Source of the DNA: Clostridium sp. TW13
Lineage (GTDB): Bacteria > Bacillota > Clostridia > Clostridiales > Clostridiaceae
Direction: 5' to 3'
Assembly: GCF_024345225.1 (NCBI RefSeq)
Contig: NZ_BROD01000001.1
Location: 1,684,362 to 1,748,361, forward strand
Length of the DNA stretch: 64,000 bases
Of this stretch, positions 51,766-59,989 are shown piece by piece; the first letter of the stretch is position 1, and each line of letters starts with the position of its first letter. A program made the translations under genes and the position numbers. The notes under the pieces are model-generated. The model had not been told where the DNA came from and made no database searches. It was given only the letters and a program-made list of their open reading frames with translations.

Positions 51766-52344
51766 TTATGCATTTTTGTACATATCATAAATTATATATC
51801 CTGAAATTTCCTTAAGAGAACCTGAATATGTTTCTTGATACATCATACAGTTAGGATCGTGCATAGGAAATCCACATGTTGGATAAATATTGTACTTTGA
51901 TGATGTTATAAAACCAAGTGTATTATAAAATGCAGGATTACCTTCAACTTGAATTCCTTTATAATCCTTCTTTTTTACTTTTTCAATTCCTAATTTAATC
52001 ATGGTAGAACCCACACCTTGTCTGAAATAATCTGCATGAACAGAAACTGGCCCAAGCATTACTGTCTCTGTTTTTTTGATACTTCTATCATAGTCTGCAA
52101 TTTTTGCATTTGTAGATAGTGGAAAATGTGAAAACATAAAATGTCCAACTATTTTCCCGCTAATTTCAGCTACTAATGATAATTCTGGAATATAGTATTG
52201 ACTAGCACGTATTTCTTTAATTAAAGCTACAACATCTAGCCCATCTGAATAATCTGTTCCTTCTGAGAATGAACGAATAACTAGCTTATCTATTTCTTCA
52301 AAATCGTTCTCTTCTTCTGGTCTTATTGTTAGATCTTTTCTCAT
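51766..52344 (-). CDS. YhbS-like GNAT acetyltransferase
   Basis: A 192-residue GNAT of the YhbS group: LTIRPEEENDFEEIDKLVIR at the start, VMLGPVSVHADYFRQGVGST for acetyl-CoA, GIQVEGNPAFYNTLGFITSS, and the typical Y-x-x-C-G-F-P end (KYNIYPTCGFPM). AAGGAG precedes the ATG. First of five adjacent GNAT genes. Confidence 0.9.
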   Translation of the reverse strand: MRKDLTIRPEEENDFEEIDKLVIRSFSEGTDYSDGLDVVALIKEIRASQYYIPELSLVAEISGKIVGHFMFSHFPLSTNAKIADYDRSIKKTETVMLGPVSVHADYFRQGVGSTMIKLGIEKVKKKDYKGIQVEGNPAFYNTLGFITSSKYNIYPTCGFPMHDPNCMMYQETYSGSLKEISGYIIYDMYKNA

Positions 52345-52386
52345 AACTATTATTTCTCCTTATAATATGTCGTGTATTTACTTAAA

Positions 52387-52839
52387 TTATTCTAAAATCC
52401 ATTCATATATACATTTTTGTCGTTCACCATTTTCATACATCTCATTATATGGTGGTAAATCTACTATCTCTTTAAGTTTGAGACCTACTTTTTCACAAGT
52501 TTTACGAGATTGAAAGTTATCTGGATTGCAAGTTATTATAAGAGTATTCATTCCATGTGCAATTGCTACGTCTTTGATAATTTTACAAGCCTTTGAAGCA
52601 TAACTATGTCCTCTATAATTTTCTTCAATCCTATAACCAATATGACCACCGTAATACAGATTCTCATTGTAGCCGATTCGAATATCAATAGTACCTATGT
52701 TATCCTCTGAATTATGTAGAGTGATTTTATATTTATATGCAGGTACATAATCCTTTTCTTCGTTGGATGGTGCTTTCTCTTCAATCTTTAAATCAATTTC
52801 CCCATCAGTTAAATAATTAAAATCCTTGAATTCAAACAT
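52387..52839 (-). CDS. GNAT acetyltransferase
   Basis: A 150-residue GNAT: IGYRIEENYRGHSYASKACK (R-G-H-S-Y-A), LIITCNPDNFQSRKTCEKVG and LKEIVDLPPYNEM. This is the RimJ/'GNAT_3' subclass. GGGGAG precedes the start. Substrate unknown. Confidence 0.9.
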   Translation of the reverse strand: MFEFKDFNYLTDGEIDLKIEEKAPSNEEKDYVPAYKYKITLHNSEDNIGTIDIRIGYNENLYYGGHIGYRIEENYRGHSYASKACKIIKDVAIAHGMNTLIITCNPDNFQSRKTCEKVGLKLKEIVDLPPYNEMYENGERQKCIYEWILE

Positions 52840-52966
52840 CTATATCTCCCCTTTTTATGCCTTGCTGTAATTGGTTTCTCATTTAAGATATGCTTTAAGT
52901 AATCATCTATAAAGTAATTTTAGCGGTTAATTCTATTTTACTTAGAATTTGTTGCACTTGGTATTC

Positions 52967-53485
52967 TCATAATATCTTCTTAGTAGAGAATAGAAAATGA
53001 GGAACATCAACTCCACGGTAATGCTTGATAAATTCATCTATACGAGTCATTCCATTTCGTATTGCTACGTTTTGTGATGGTATATTTGTATCGCGAATAA
53101 TAGAATATACTTCTTTAGCATTCAGCTTATCAAAGGCGTATTCTTTACAGGCAATTGCGGCTTCACTTGCATATCCATGATGCCAGTATTGTTTTTGAAA
53201 AAGATAACCAACTTCCATTATCTTGGTGTTCTTGTAATCTTGCATTGTGACTCCACATTGTCCTATCATTACACCAGTTTCCCTCAGAACAACCGACCAT
53301 AGGCCAAAGCCATATTCTTTATAACGTCTAATTTGCCTGTCAAGCCACTCTTGAACTTCACCAGCGCTAAATGCACCCTCGTAAGCATACATTACATCTT
53401 CATCTTGTAAAATGTTACAAAGGTCTGATAAATCTGCTTGTGTCATTTCTCTTAAAACTAACCTTTGAGTTTCTAATATTATCAT
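52967..53485 (-). CDS. GNAT acetyltransferase, RimJ/RimL-like
   Basis: A 172-residue GNAT: ILETQRLVLREMTQADLSDL, YLFQKQYWHHGYASEAAIAC (H-H-G-Y-A-S-E-A), VYSIIRDTNIPSQNVAIRNG then MTRIDEFI. This is the GNAT_3 group containing ribosomal-protein and antibiotic N-acetyltransferases. Its promoter and leader are the second-type module at 53501. AGGTGG precedes the ATG. Confidence 0.9.
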   Translation of the reverse strand: MIILETQRLVLREMTQADLSDLCNILQDEDVMYAYEGAFSAGEVQEWLDRQIRRYKEYGFGLWSVVLRETGVMIGQCGVTMQDYKNTKIMEVGYLFQKQYWHHGYASEAAIACKEYAFDKLNAKEVYSIIRDTNIPSQNVAIRNGMTRIDEFIKHYRGVDVPHFLFSTKKIL

Positions 53486-53500
53486 GCTATTACCACCTAT

Positions 53501-53550
53501 AATTACTATTTGTTTAATTATATACCAAGAAACTTTATAAATGCAAATAC
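53501..53550 (-). promoter_or_regulatory. second-type shared promoter module (copy B)
   Basis: Minus strand: ATTTGCATTTATAAAGTTTC, TTGG, TATAAT (complement 53517-53522), then AAACAAATAGTAATTATAGG leading to the ribosome binding site of the gene at 52967. Confidence 0.55.
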
Positions 53551-53613
53551 TTAGAAAAGTGTTGATCTATAGTAATTAGAATTCAAAACATATGGGTTTA
53601 GGAATAAAAACAA

Positions 53614-53652
53614 ACAGCTGCCAAATAGTTATTTATTCTATCTTGCAGCTGT
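53614..53652 (-). terminator. terminator of the GNAT gene at 53739
   Basis: ACAGCTGC...AA.TAG arms around a 9-base loop, followed on the minus strand by TTTGTTTTT, about 90 bases past the stop. Confidence 0.75.
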
Positions 53653-53738
53653 TATATACATAATTATATTAAGTTATTCTATAAGGTAAACTTTTATTTT
53701 TTATCATAACTGGCTCACTCTTAAGTAGATGAAGAAAA

Positions 53739-54230
53739 CTACACACCTAACCTATAATTTTCGATATCTCTATATTCTCCGAACTTCATTCCAACTTCTT
53801 TAATTGTCCCACAAAATTCAAACCCAAATTTTTCATGCAACTTACGACTGCCTTCATTCCCTGCTGTAATGACAGAAACTACTGTATGTATCTTGTCATC
53901 CTTTTTAGCTTCATCCAAAATAAACTTCATTAGAGCAGAAGCAACCCCTTTTTTTCTATAGTCCACATTAATATATATAGATAATTCTACTGTAGTCTTA
54001 AAGGCTTCTTTTTCCCTATAGGAAGATAGGCTAGCATATCCTGCAACACAGTTATTCAGTTCTGCAACAAATAATGGATGGTTATCAACATTATGCATAT
54101 AAAACCATTCTTCCCACTCTTCTATAGTTTTTGGCTTCAAATCTAATGTTGCTACTCCATATTTTACTTCATAATTATATATTTCTAAAAGTTCCTTTAA
54201 ATCCTTCATTTCAGCTTTTCTTATTATCAT
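53739..54230 (-). CDS. phosphinothricin-acetyltransferase-like GNAT
   Basis: A 163-residue GNAT: IIRKAEMKDLKELLEIYNYE, VELSIYINVDYRKKGVASAL (R-K-K-G-V-A-S-A-L), VVSVITAGNEGSRKLHEKFG and the end REYGDIENYR-like EYRDIENYRL. The I-x-x-x-N-x-x-S-x-x-L-H-E/K-x-F-G-F pattern is that of phosphinothricin/methionine-sulfoximine acetyltransferases (PAT/YncA). AAGGAG precedes the start. Confidence 0.9.
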   Translation of the reverse strand: MIIRKAEMKDLKELLEIYNYEVKYGVATLDLKPKTIEEWEEWFYMHNVDNHPLFVAELNNCVAGYASLSSYREKEAFKTTVELSIYINVDYRKKGVASALMKFILDEAKKDDKIHTVVSVITAGNEGSRKLHEKFGFEFCGTIKEVGMKFGEYRDIENYRLGV

Positions 54231-54314
54231 ATAGTACTCCTTCGTCTTCTCTAGTTATCTAAAATAAATTATAATTTATTAACATATACAAACTACGTAA
54301 AATTCTCATATAAA

Positions 54315-55085
54315 TTAATAGTTAATTAGTTCATACGCTACATACTCTTTATCAAAATGATATCCAAGTTTTTCGGCTAAAGCCACAGAACCTTTGTTGT
54401 GTGCATCCCAACTTGGATATAAACCTCTATTCAAACACTCTAGAATTAGTTTTGCCCCACAAACCAATGCTAACCCTTTTCTTCTATAATCCTCCCTAGT
54501 ATCAATTTCTATCTCTATTCCTTCGTTATATACAGTATATGAGGAGGCTCCTGAAACAACAATTCCATCTTCTATTATTACAGCGCCAAGTCCTCGTTTT
54601 TTATATTCTTCATAATCTTTAAACTGTGAGCATAAGTCTTTTGACCATGGATTTTTAATAATCTGATTAAAAATATCTCTATCTATCATCTGAATATTAA
54701 ATGGTTTCTTTATATTATCAACTATTTCTTTTAACTTTACAATATCAAATACATTAGGTTCCTTTTTAATTGCATAACGGGATATTTTTTTTGCACCTTC
54801 TCTATATGTCTGCTCAATCTGCTTGCTCCACTCATTATGTTGTGGAATCATAATTACAAAATTTGATTTATAATAATCCGGCTTATTTAGTATAAGTTCA
54901 TTATTAACCTCGCCTGCAAAAAAACAAAAATCACCTATAACTATTTGAGCTGATTTAGGATTAGAAACACTGTCCGCATATGCTCTTCCCATACAGCCTT
55001 GTAGACATGACCAAATTAATGTTTCCTGCCAACCTTCAAATAATTTTTCCAAACATTTTGTATCATTAATTTCATAAACATCCAT
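54315..55085 (-). CDS. GNAT acetyltransferase with long N-terminal domain
   Basis: A 256-residue protein. The GNAT domain is C-terminal: EIEIDTREDYRRKGLALVCG (R-R-K-G-L-A) and SWDAHNKGSVALAEKLGYHF, the 'W-D-x-x-N-x-x-S' pattern of the GNAT_acetyltran family. The N-terminal ~130 residues are the domain usual in that family (WQETLIWSCLQGCMGRAYAD). Start at 55085 has GGAGAG eight bases upstream. Substrate unknown. Confidence 0.85.
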   Translation of the reverse strand: MDVYEINDTKCLEKLFEGWQETLIWSCLQGCMGRAYADSVSNPKSAQIVIGDFCFFAGEVNNELILNKPDYYKSNFVIMIPQHNEWSKQIEQTYREGAKKISRYAIKKEPNVFDIVKLKEIVDNIKKPFNIQMIDRDIFNQIIKNPWSKDLCSQFKDYEEYKKRGLGAVIIEDGIVVSGASSYTVYNEGIEIEIDTREDYRRKGLALVCGAKLILECLNRGLYPSWDAHNKGSVALAEKLGYHFDKEYVAYELINY

Positions 55086-55141
55086 ATTGATTCTCTCCAT
55101 TTCATAATTTATCCGATATCTAGCATCCATAACACTCCAAT

Positions 55142-55303
55142 TTTATATGAAACTCCTCTCCCTAAAGTCAGATGAGTACTCACAGAGTAAGCAATCATCA
55201 TCTAATCATAGATTCGAGATATCTGCTAACCGATTCACGCGCCTGGATAAGTTCAACTAAGATTTAGATTGGAATACATCCCACCTAAATCAAGTTTCAC
55301 TTA
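55142..55303 (-). mobile_element. structured repeat, probable IS200/IS605-type 3' end (copy 2)
   Basis: The minus-strand core 55242-55303 repeats copy 1 at 40163-40224 with paired changes in the second hairpin (GATTTAG with CTAAATC instead of GATTCAG with CTGAATC), so the RNA fold is kept. The flank downstream differs. It lies in the gap between the genes at 54315 and 55407. Confidence 0.5.
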
Positions 55304-55406
55304 ATAAAAACCCACTATTACTATAATGACTTTTTTCATTGTAACACTCGCATAATTATATATTTATGTATTTTATTTTGGTATACCTCTATTAATTTGA
55401 ATTTAT

Positions 55407-55706
55407 CTATTCCCAATATTTAAAAGCATAACCTTCTTCTGGTTCTCCAATTTCGTATCCGAGTGATTCTGTCAATTTATGTTTAAGACTACTATACCAT
55501 TCATTCCAAATACAATCTGGCATTATACCTGAGATTTGAATTCCACTAGGTTCAACAGAAGCCCATAAATCAACATCTTTCCCAATCCATTTTACTTCAT
55601 TATCATTTCCTGCCCAGTATGGCATAGATTGATAAACATCATTTAATTTATTCCATATTTCTTCAGGTGCAGAATAATGAATGTTTAAATTTATATCTTT
55701 ATACAT
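55407..55706 (-). CDS. hypothetical protein
   Basis: A 99-residue soluble protein rich in aromatic residues: LNIHYSAPEEIWNKLNDVYQ, SMPYWAGNDNEVKWIGKDVD, CIWNEWYSSLKHKLTESLGY. AAAGGA precedes the ATG, and the leader has AAATTACTATTTTTC (plus strand, near 55721). No family recognised, although similar short proteins occur in Firmicutes. Confidence 0.5.
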   Translation of the reverse strand: MYKDINLNIHYSAPEEIWNKLNDVYQSMPYWAGNDNEVKWIGKDVDLWASVEPSGIQISGIMPDCIWNEWYSSLKHKLTESLGYEIGEPEEGYAFKYWE

Positions 55707-55786
55707 AATTTATCCTTTCATCAAATTACTATTTTTCTTTTACATATTTTTAAGTCCATTATTTCATATTTTAAGAAGAATGTGAA

Positions 55787-56353
55787 TTATATATTATGCT
55801 CGTAATCTTCTATCTTTTCATTTTTATATTTGAATGAACTGATGATTTTACTGATTTGTTCAAAATTTTTTTCCAATGAATCGGCACTATCTATTATATA
55901 TTCATCCTCAAATGGATTTACATCTGCATTTTTATAATGCTCAATTACGTGTTCTAAGGATTTAAATGATTGGTGAAGCAAAGGATTTTCAAGTCTTTTT
56001 AAATGTCTTCTCTTCCATTCATTTTCATCACTACAATCAATAAAAAATTTAAAAACAACATTGTCCTTAAAATCTAATCTTTCAAAAAAAGCCTTTGCAT
56101 TGTTCCTGTCACCAAGAGCAATATCCAAAATGAAACTAGAGCTTAAATCGAGGTTTGTCTGAATTATTCTATATAAAATGTTATAGTACACTTCGTTGTT
56201 AATGATCCCTTTGTCGATATTTTTACTACTTTTTAAAGCATCAACAATATCGTCTTTACGGAAAACAGGGATTGATAATTTTTGACCAAGCAAATTTGAT
56301 AATGTTGTCTTGCCTGTTGCTGCTTTACCTCTAAAAATATATACATTTCCCAT
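55787..56353 (-). CDS. P-loop kinase
   Basis: A 188-residue protein: VYIFRGKAATGKTTLSNLLG with Walker A G-K-A-A-T-G-K-T-T, IPVFRKDDIVDALKSSKNID for substrate binding, SFILDIALGDRNNAKAFFER in place of Walker B. It resembles AAA_33-type sugar or nucleoside kinases. GAGGTGG precedes the start. Acceptor unknown. Confidence 0.8.
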   Translation of the reverse strand: MGNVYIFRGKAATGKTTLSNLLGQKLSIPVFRKDDIVDALKSSKNIDKGIINNEVYYNILYRIIQTNLDLSSSFILDIALGDRNNAKAFFERLDFKDNVVFKFFIDCSDENEWKRRHLKRLENPLLHQSFKSLEHVIEHYKNADVNPFEDEYIIDSADSLEKNFEQISKIISSFKYKNEKIEDYEHNI

Positions 56354-56456
56354 TTAAATCCACCTCACAAAATAAAAATAATCTTTACATAGCTTTGTAA
56401 GAAGAGTGCGAACCACTTCCTAATTGTAATTATTTTTTCCTTATTTCCAAAGTATC

Positions 56457-56729
56457 TCAGTCAAGTTCAAGCTCTACAGAATTACTCCAGTTTAAGAATT
56501 CTTCGCAAACAATTAATAATTTGTTATCAATCCATTTGTAAAATTTAATCATATCCATTTTAAGTGGGCTATCCAGTAGCTTCATATCTTTTATTGTTGT
56601 TTTAATAAGTTCAATACCATAATAATCTGCTACAATAAAATCTCCTGATGGTGCTACTGTTAAGTATTGGTATTGAGGTTGTTCTTTATATTCAACTATC
56701 TCTCCATTTAAGCAATCGAGCTGATACAT
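56457..56729 (-). CDS. hypothetical protein, possibly a gene remnant
   Basis: A 90-residue frame 19 bases past the APH gene: QYQYLTVAPSGDFIVADYYG resembles one blade of a beta-propeller, followed by WIDNKLLIVCEEFLNWSNSV. Ribosome binding is weak (GTGAG), and the isolated propeller-like blade suggests the tail of a longer protein. Confidence 0.4.
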   Translation of the reverse strand: MYQLDCLNGEIVEYKEQPQYQYLTVAPSGDFIVADYYGIELIKTTIKDMKLLDSPLKMDMIKFYKWIDNKLLIVCEEFLNWSNSVELELD

Positions 56730-56748
56730 TTAAACTCACATTATTCAA

Positions 56749-57648
56749 TTAAGAAAAATCTCGTAGATACCATGTTGGAATAGGATTTTTCATATCATCA
56801 AACCAATGCAAGATATCCGTATTCATCTTTAAAATATCTTGTATTCTTTCTGGAGCAAAATATTTAGCCCAGACAATGGATGTTATTGCACTTGCTGCAA
56901 GATAATAAGCAAACAACTTCCAAAACTTCTCTGGCACATCATGATTAAAGTAACCGTCAATCTGTCCAGATGCAAATCTGCCAAATTTAATACCAATACG
57001 ATTGAACTCATACCAAGGATCTCCGTAACCCTCAAAGTCAACAGTATGCCAATCAATAATTGATAAACGGTTAGTGTCTGATTGTATCATATTCCCCATA
57101 TGATAATCACCGTGATGATGACACTGTGGTCGATTGCATAATAAATCTCTATTACTTTCAAGGTAATATAAAATAATAGTATCTCCTTCAAAATGAATGC
57201 CCTCAGAGCGAAATGCTTCTAATCTGGGATCAATTATGGAAAAGTATCGTTCAGCCCAATTGTCACATATAGTTGTTAAAGGAACTGAATGAATTTTTTG
57301 AAGAATTTGCCCTGACTCTACCCCAAAAATATATTGTTCTTTTAGGGTTAAGCTTGGCAAAAGTGTTTCAACTTCAACGCCATCAATCCAACTTATTAAT
57401 GTATATACACTTTTACCATTATCACAAGTACCAAAATCAATGGGTGATGGCATTGGCACACCAAGCGAAGCCAAATGTTTCATGTTTTCAAACTCAGTTC
57501 TTTTTTGAGCATACTCAGATGCATCTGCAATACGAAGCAGCATATGTTGTCCATCAACTGTTTCAATGTAATATTTTTTATCACTTGACATACCTTTTGT
57601 AATTGATTCAATTTTAACAAAAGAATTATAAAGCGGTATTTCTCTCAT
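56749..57648 (-). CDS. aminoglycoside phosphotransferase (APH) family kinase
   Basis: A 299-residue APH-fold kinase: HHHGDYHMGNMIQSDTNRLS is the catalytic loop, IIDWHTVDFEGYGDPWYEFN the metal-binding segment with D-W-H in place of D-F/W-x. MLLRIADASEYAQKRTEFEN is the nucleotide lobe. It shares the layout of the gene at 26860 (same G-x-SSD-K-K-Y-Y-I-E start). The substrate may be an aminoglycoside, a macrolide or a cell metabolite. AAGGTG precedes the ATG. Confidence 0.85.
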   Translation of the reverse strand: MREIPLYNSFVKIESITKGMSSDKKYYIETVDGQHMLLRIADASEYAQKRTEFENMKHLASLGVPMPSPIDFGTCDNGKSVYTLISWIDGVEVETLLPSLTLKEQYIFGVESGQILQKIHSVPLTTICDNWAERYFSIIDPRLEAFRSEGIHFEGDTIILYYLESNRDLLCNRPQCHHHGDYHMGNMIQSDTNRLSIIDWHTVDFEGYGDPWYEFNRIGIKFGRFASGQIDGYFNHDVPEKFWKLFAYYLAASAITSIVWAKYFAPERIQDILKMNTDILHWFDDMKNPIPTWYLRDFS

Positions 57649-57692
57649 AATCTAAACACCTTCTATTATTAGTTGAAAATATTAGATATAAT

Positions 57693-58499
57693 TTAGAAAA
57701 ATCTATATTCAGCAATCTCACCATAATATTCATAACCGATGCTTTTATATATATGATTTGGAATTGGTTTTTCACGATCAGCATATAGCATAGGTATAAA
57801 ACCTTCATTAAGCAAATCTTTTGTGATTTTGTACATTAAAAATTTAGCATATCCTTTATTCCGTTCATTTCTATCAGCAAAAACACCATCAGTTATAGCA
57901 ACATTCATATATTTATGTACAGTGGCCATTGCTACAATTCTGGCATCTTCATTTCTCCATACATGAAAACCAGGATTATCTAATTTTCGTTGAGCGAATT
58001 TCTTAGCTTGATCTGACGTAAGCATTCCAAAGCCAATATCTTCCCAATTATCCTTAGAGAAGATAGTAAGGATTTCTAAGTCATTTTCAGTTGCCTCTGA
58101 TAAACCACCATAAATCATTTTTGGGTGAATAGGTTTATGGCAAACATATGAATTTTTGATTATGTTTATCTTAAGTGGAATTCCAGAAATGTTTGAAACT
58201 TCTCTAAGTATTGGTTTAAGATATTTTTCTTCTCCATCTATATTAAGACAAGGATTAAGTGTAAGTGTTTCACATATAATTTTAATAATGTCTTCTCTCT
58301 CATCAGATGATAAATCATTTTTAATATATATCCACAATGGAGCTGTTGGACGTTCTTGTCCTATAATTATATTAGTATCATTTGTTACAATAAAAGACTC
58401 CTTAGTTGAACGTATTGCATAAAACATACTAAAACGAATTAACTCATCTTCATTCATCAGTTGCTCAAAAATATTTTCTTGGAACACAATATTTCTCAT
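57693..58499 (-). CDS. GNAT acetyltransferase with long N-terminal domain
   Basis: A 268-residue paralogue of the gene at 34998: AITDGVFADRNERNKGYAKF for acetyl-CoA, LNEGFIPMLYADREKPIPNH and YKSIGYEYYGEIA at the end, with the same N-terminal domain. I start at 58499 since GGGGGAA lies eight bases upstream; an earlier ATG at 58514 overlaps that site. Substrate unknown. Confidence 0.85.
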   Translation of the reverse strand: MRNIVFQENIFEQLMNEDELIRFSMFYAIRSTKESFIVTNDTNIIIGQERPTAPLWIYIKNDLSSDEREDIIKIICETLTLNPCLNIDGEEKYLKPILREVSNISGIPLKINIIKNSYVCHKPIHPKMIYGGLSEATENDLEILTIFSKDNWEDIGFGMLTSDQAKKFAQRKLDNPGFHVWRNEDARIVAMATVHKYMNVAITDGVFADRNERNKGYAKFLMYKITKDLLNEGFIPMLYADREKPIPNHIYKSIGYEYYGEIAEYRFF

Positions 58500-58527
58500 T
58501 GAAAGTTCCCCCATAAATCAAATTTAA

Positions 58528-58998
58528 TTACTCACAGGTAACAATATGCTCAATAGTATCACCAATGCATAACAATTTTTCGGCAAAAAAGCTTGGATAA
58601 GCTATATAATCTTTAAGTTTTTCAATCGGTAGCCAATGCATATATTCACGAACACCTTGTGAGTAGCTATTACTGTTAAGTTCTTGAGTTCCTTTAGGTT
58701 TCATCAAGAAATAAAATGCGACCTCATGGCACTTTAATCCATCCAATGATCCGGTTCCATCAAAGAAATTTTCATGAATAAATACTAATCTTTCAACTTC
58801 GTATTCTATACCTGTTTCTTCAAGTACTTCTCGTTTTACCGCATCTTCTGCCTTTTCTCCTAAATGCACTCCTCCACCAATAGAATAATAATAATCATCT
58901 ATTTCGTTTTTAGCAAAAAGCACACATCCATTTTCAATAATAATTGCTGCTGCTCTATATCTAAACCATCCATTTTCTCTTTGAAAGCCACAATCCAT
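58528..58998 (-). CDS. Nudix hydrolase
   Basis: A 156-residue Nudix protein: AAAIIIENGCVLFAKNEIDD, then GGGVHLGEKAEDAVKREVLE followed by ETGI, a full box. IHENFFDGTG after it is typical of the YjhB-type (phosphatase-like) subgroup. GGAGGA precedes the ATG; stop and the next GNAT start are 29 bases apart. Confidence 0.9.
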   Translation of the reverse strand: MDCGFQRENGWFRYRAAAIIIENGCVLFAKNEIDDYYYSIGGGVHLGEKAEDAVKREVLEETGIEYEVERLVFIHENFFDGTGSLDGLKCHEVAFYFLMKPKGTQELNSNSYSQGVREYMHWLPIEKLKDYIAYPSFFAEKLLCIGDTIEHIVTCE

Positions 58999-59053
58999 GA
59001 TGAATCCTCCATTTATATATTAGAATTTAACTACTGCTATCTTATTAATAAGG

Positions 59054-59446
59054 TTATTTATATCTTGGGTATTCTGGAAGTAAGTCAATTAGTCTGCTTG
59101 TCCTTCCTTCATTATCAAGTAACATTTCAATATTTTCTGCATCTTTTCCAAGGTGCATCATAAATTCTCTGCATGCTCCACAAGAAGGAATCACTTTTCC
59201 ATCCTTATAGACAGAAACTACTTTAACTACTTCATTTTCTCCTTGAGTAAGCATTGTTGATAAAGCATTTTTCTCAGCGCACATTCCCAATGAACCATTT
59301 GTATCAATACAAATACCTGTATAGATGTTGCCTTTTTTTGTTAGCACAGCTGAAGCAACACTTCCAACCCACATAGCATTTGATACTTCATGAGGGTTTA
59401 TTACCTTCATAGCCTCTTTATAAAGTTTTTCCCATATTAATTCCAT
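59054..59446 (-). CDS. cytidine deaminase family protein
   Basis: A 130-residue zinc deaminase: IDTNGSLGMCAEKNALSTML carries C-A-E (zinc ligand and proton shuttle), VIPSCGACREFMMHLGKD the P-x-C-G-x-C zinc pair. Length and order fit the cytidine deaminase/blasticidin-S deaminase family; I cannot separate the two, and the surrounding resistance-type genes make an antibiotic deaminase worth keeping in mind. GGAGG lies seven bases before the start at 59446. Confidence 0.85.
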   Translation of the reverse strand: MELIWEKLYKEAMKVINPHEVSNAMWVGSVASAVLTKKGNIYTGICIDTNGSLGMCAEKNALSTMLTQGENEVVKVVSVYKDGKVIPSCGACREFMMHLGKDAENIEMLLDNEGRTSRLIDLLPEYPRYK

Positions 59447-59514
59447 AATTTCCTCCATATTATCTATTGATAAATAATTATATATATTTCTAAATTTTAA
59501 ACCTTTAACACAAA

Positions 59515-59772
59515 TTAAATCTTATGACAATTATAAAAATCTTTTAAGTCTGCTTTAAATTCTTGCGGCAATTCTGTTTTCTTAACACCTTGAATTGCAC
59601 CTTCTAAAGCTAGAAGCCTATGAATGCATGCAGAAGCATCAATTTCTTGTATTCTGAGCCAAGCTTGTTTTGCACCAGTATCTTTTAACTCATCATAAGT
59701 AAATATACCTACTTCATTCAACTGTCTTTCAACTTCTTTTCCTATGTTAGGTAACTTTGATAATTCCCCCAT
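59515..59772 (-). CDS. TfoX C-terminal domain protein
   Basis: An 85-residue protein: LSKLPNIGKEVERQLNEVGI, YDELKDTGAKQAWLRIQEID and CIHRLLALEGAIQGVKKTEL match the TfoX/Sxy C-terminal helix-hairpin-helix-like domain, here without the N-terminal domain. Function outside competence unknown. AAAGGAGG precedes the ATG, and the upstream module 59791-59840 is one of the best leader-promoter copies. Confidence 0.85.
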   Translation of the reverse strand: MGELSKLPNIGKEVERQLNEVGIFTYDELKDTGAKQAWLRIQEIDASACIHRLLALEGAIQGVKKTELPQEFKADLKDFYNCHKI

Positions 59773-59790
59773 AATAAGCCTCCTTTCAAA

Positions 59791-59840
59791 TTACTATTTA
59801 TTCAATTATATACCAAACAACTTTATAAATACAAATATTT
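59791..59840 (-). promoter_or_regulatory. second-type shared promoter module (copy C)
   Basis: Minus strand: ATTTGTATTTATAAAGTTGT, then TTGG, TATAAT (complement 59805-59810), then TGAATAAATAGTAATTTGAA and the ribosome binding site of the TfoX-domain gene. Confidence 0.55.
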
Positions 59841-59895
59841 AACAAGGAAGTTTGCTTTGTAGTAAATTGATTTATGTATAACGAGTGTTAAATAT

Positions 59896-59925
59896 TTGAA
59901 AATTTACAATCGTATGATATATAAT
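59896..59925 (+). promoter_or_regulatory. promoter of the GNAT pseudogene
   Basis: TTGAAA (59896-59901), 18-base spacer, TATAAT (59920-59925). Confidence 0.6.
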
Positions 59926-59989
59926 TAATTAGACCACTATATGAACTGTAGACTATAGTAGTTCAAATAAACTATTAGGAGTAGCGAAC

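Noticed and set aside
57273-57602. Plus-strand ORF of 109 codons
   Set aside because: Opposite the APH gene at 56749, whose catalytic motifs are clear; no ribosome binding site.
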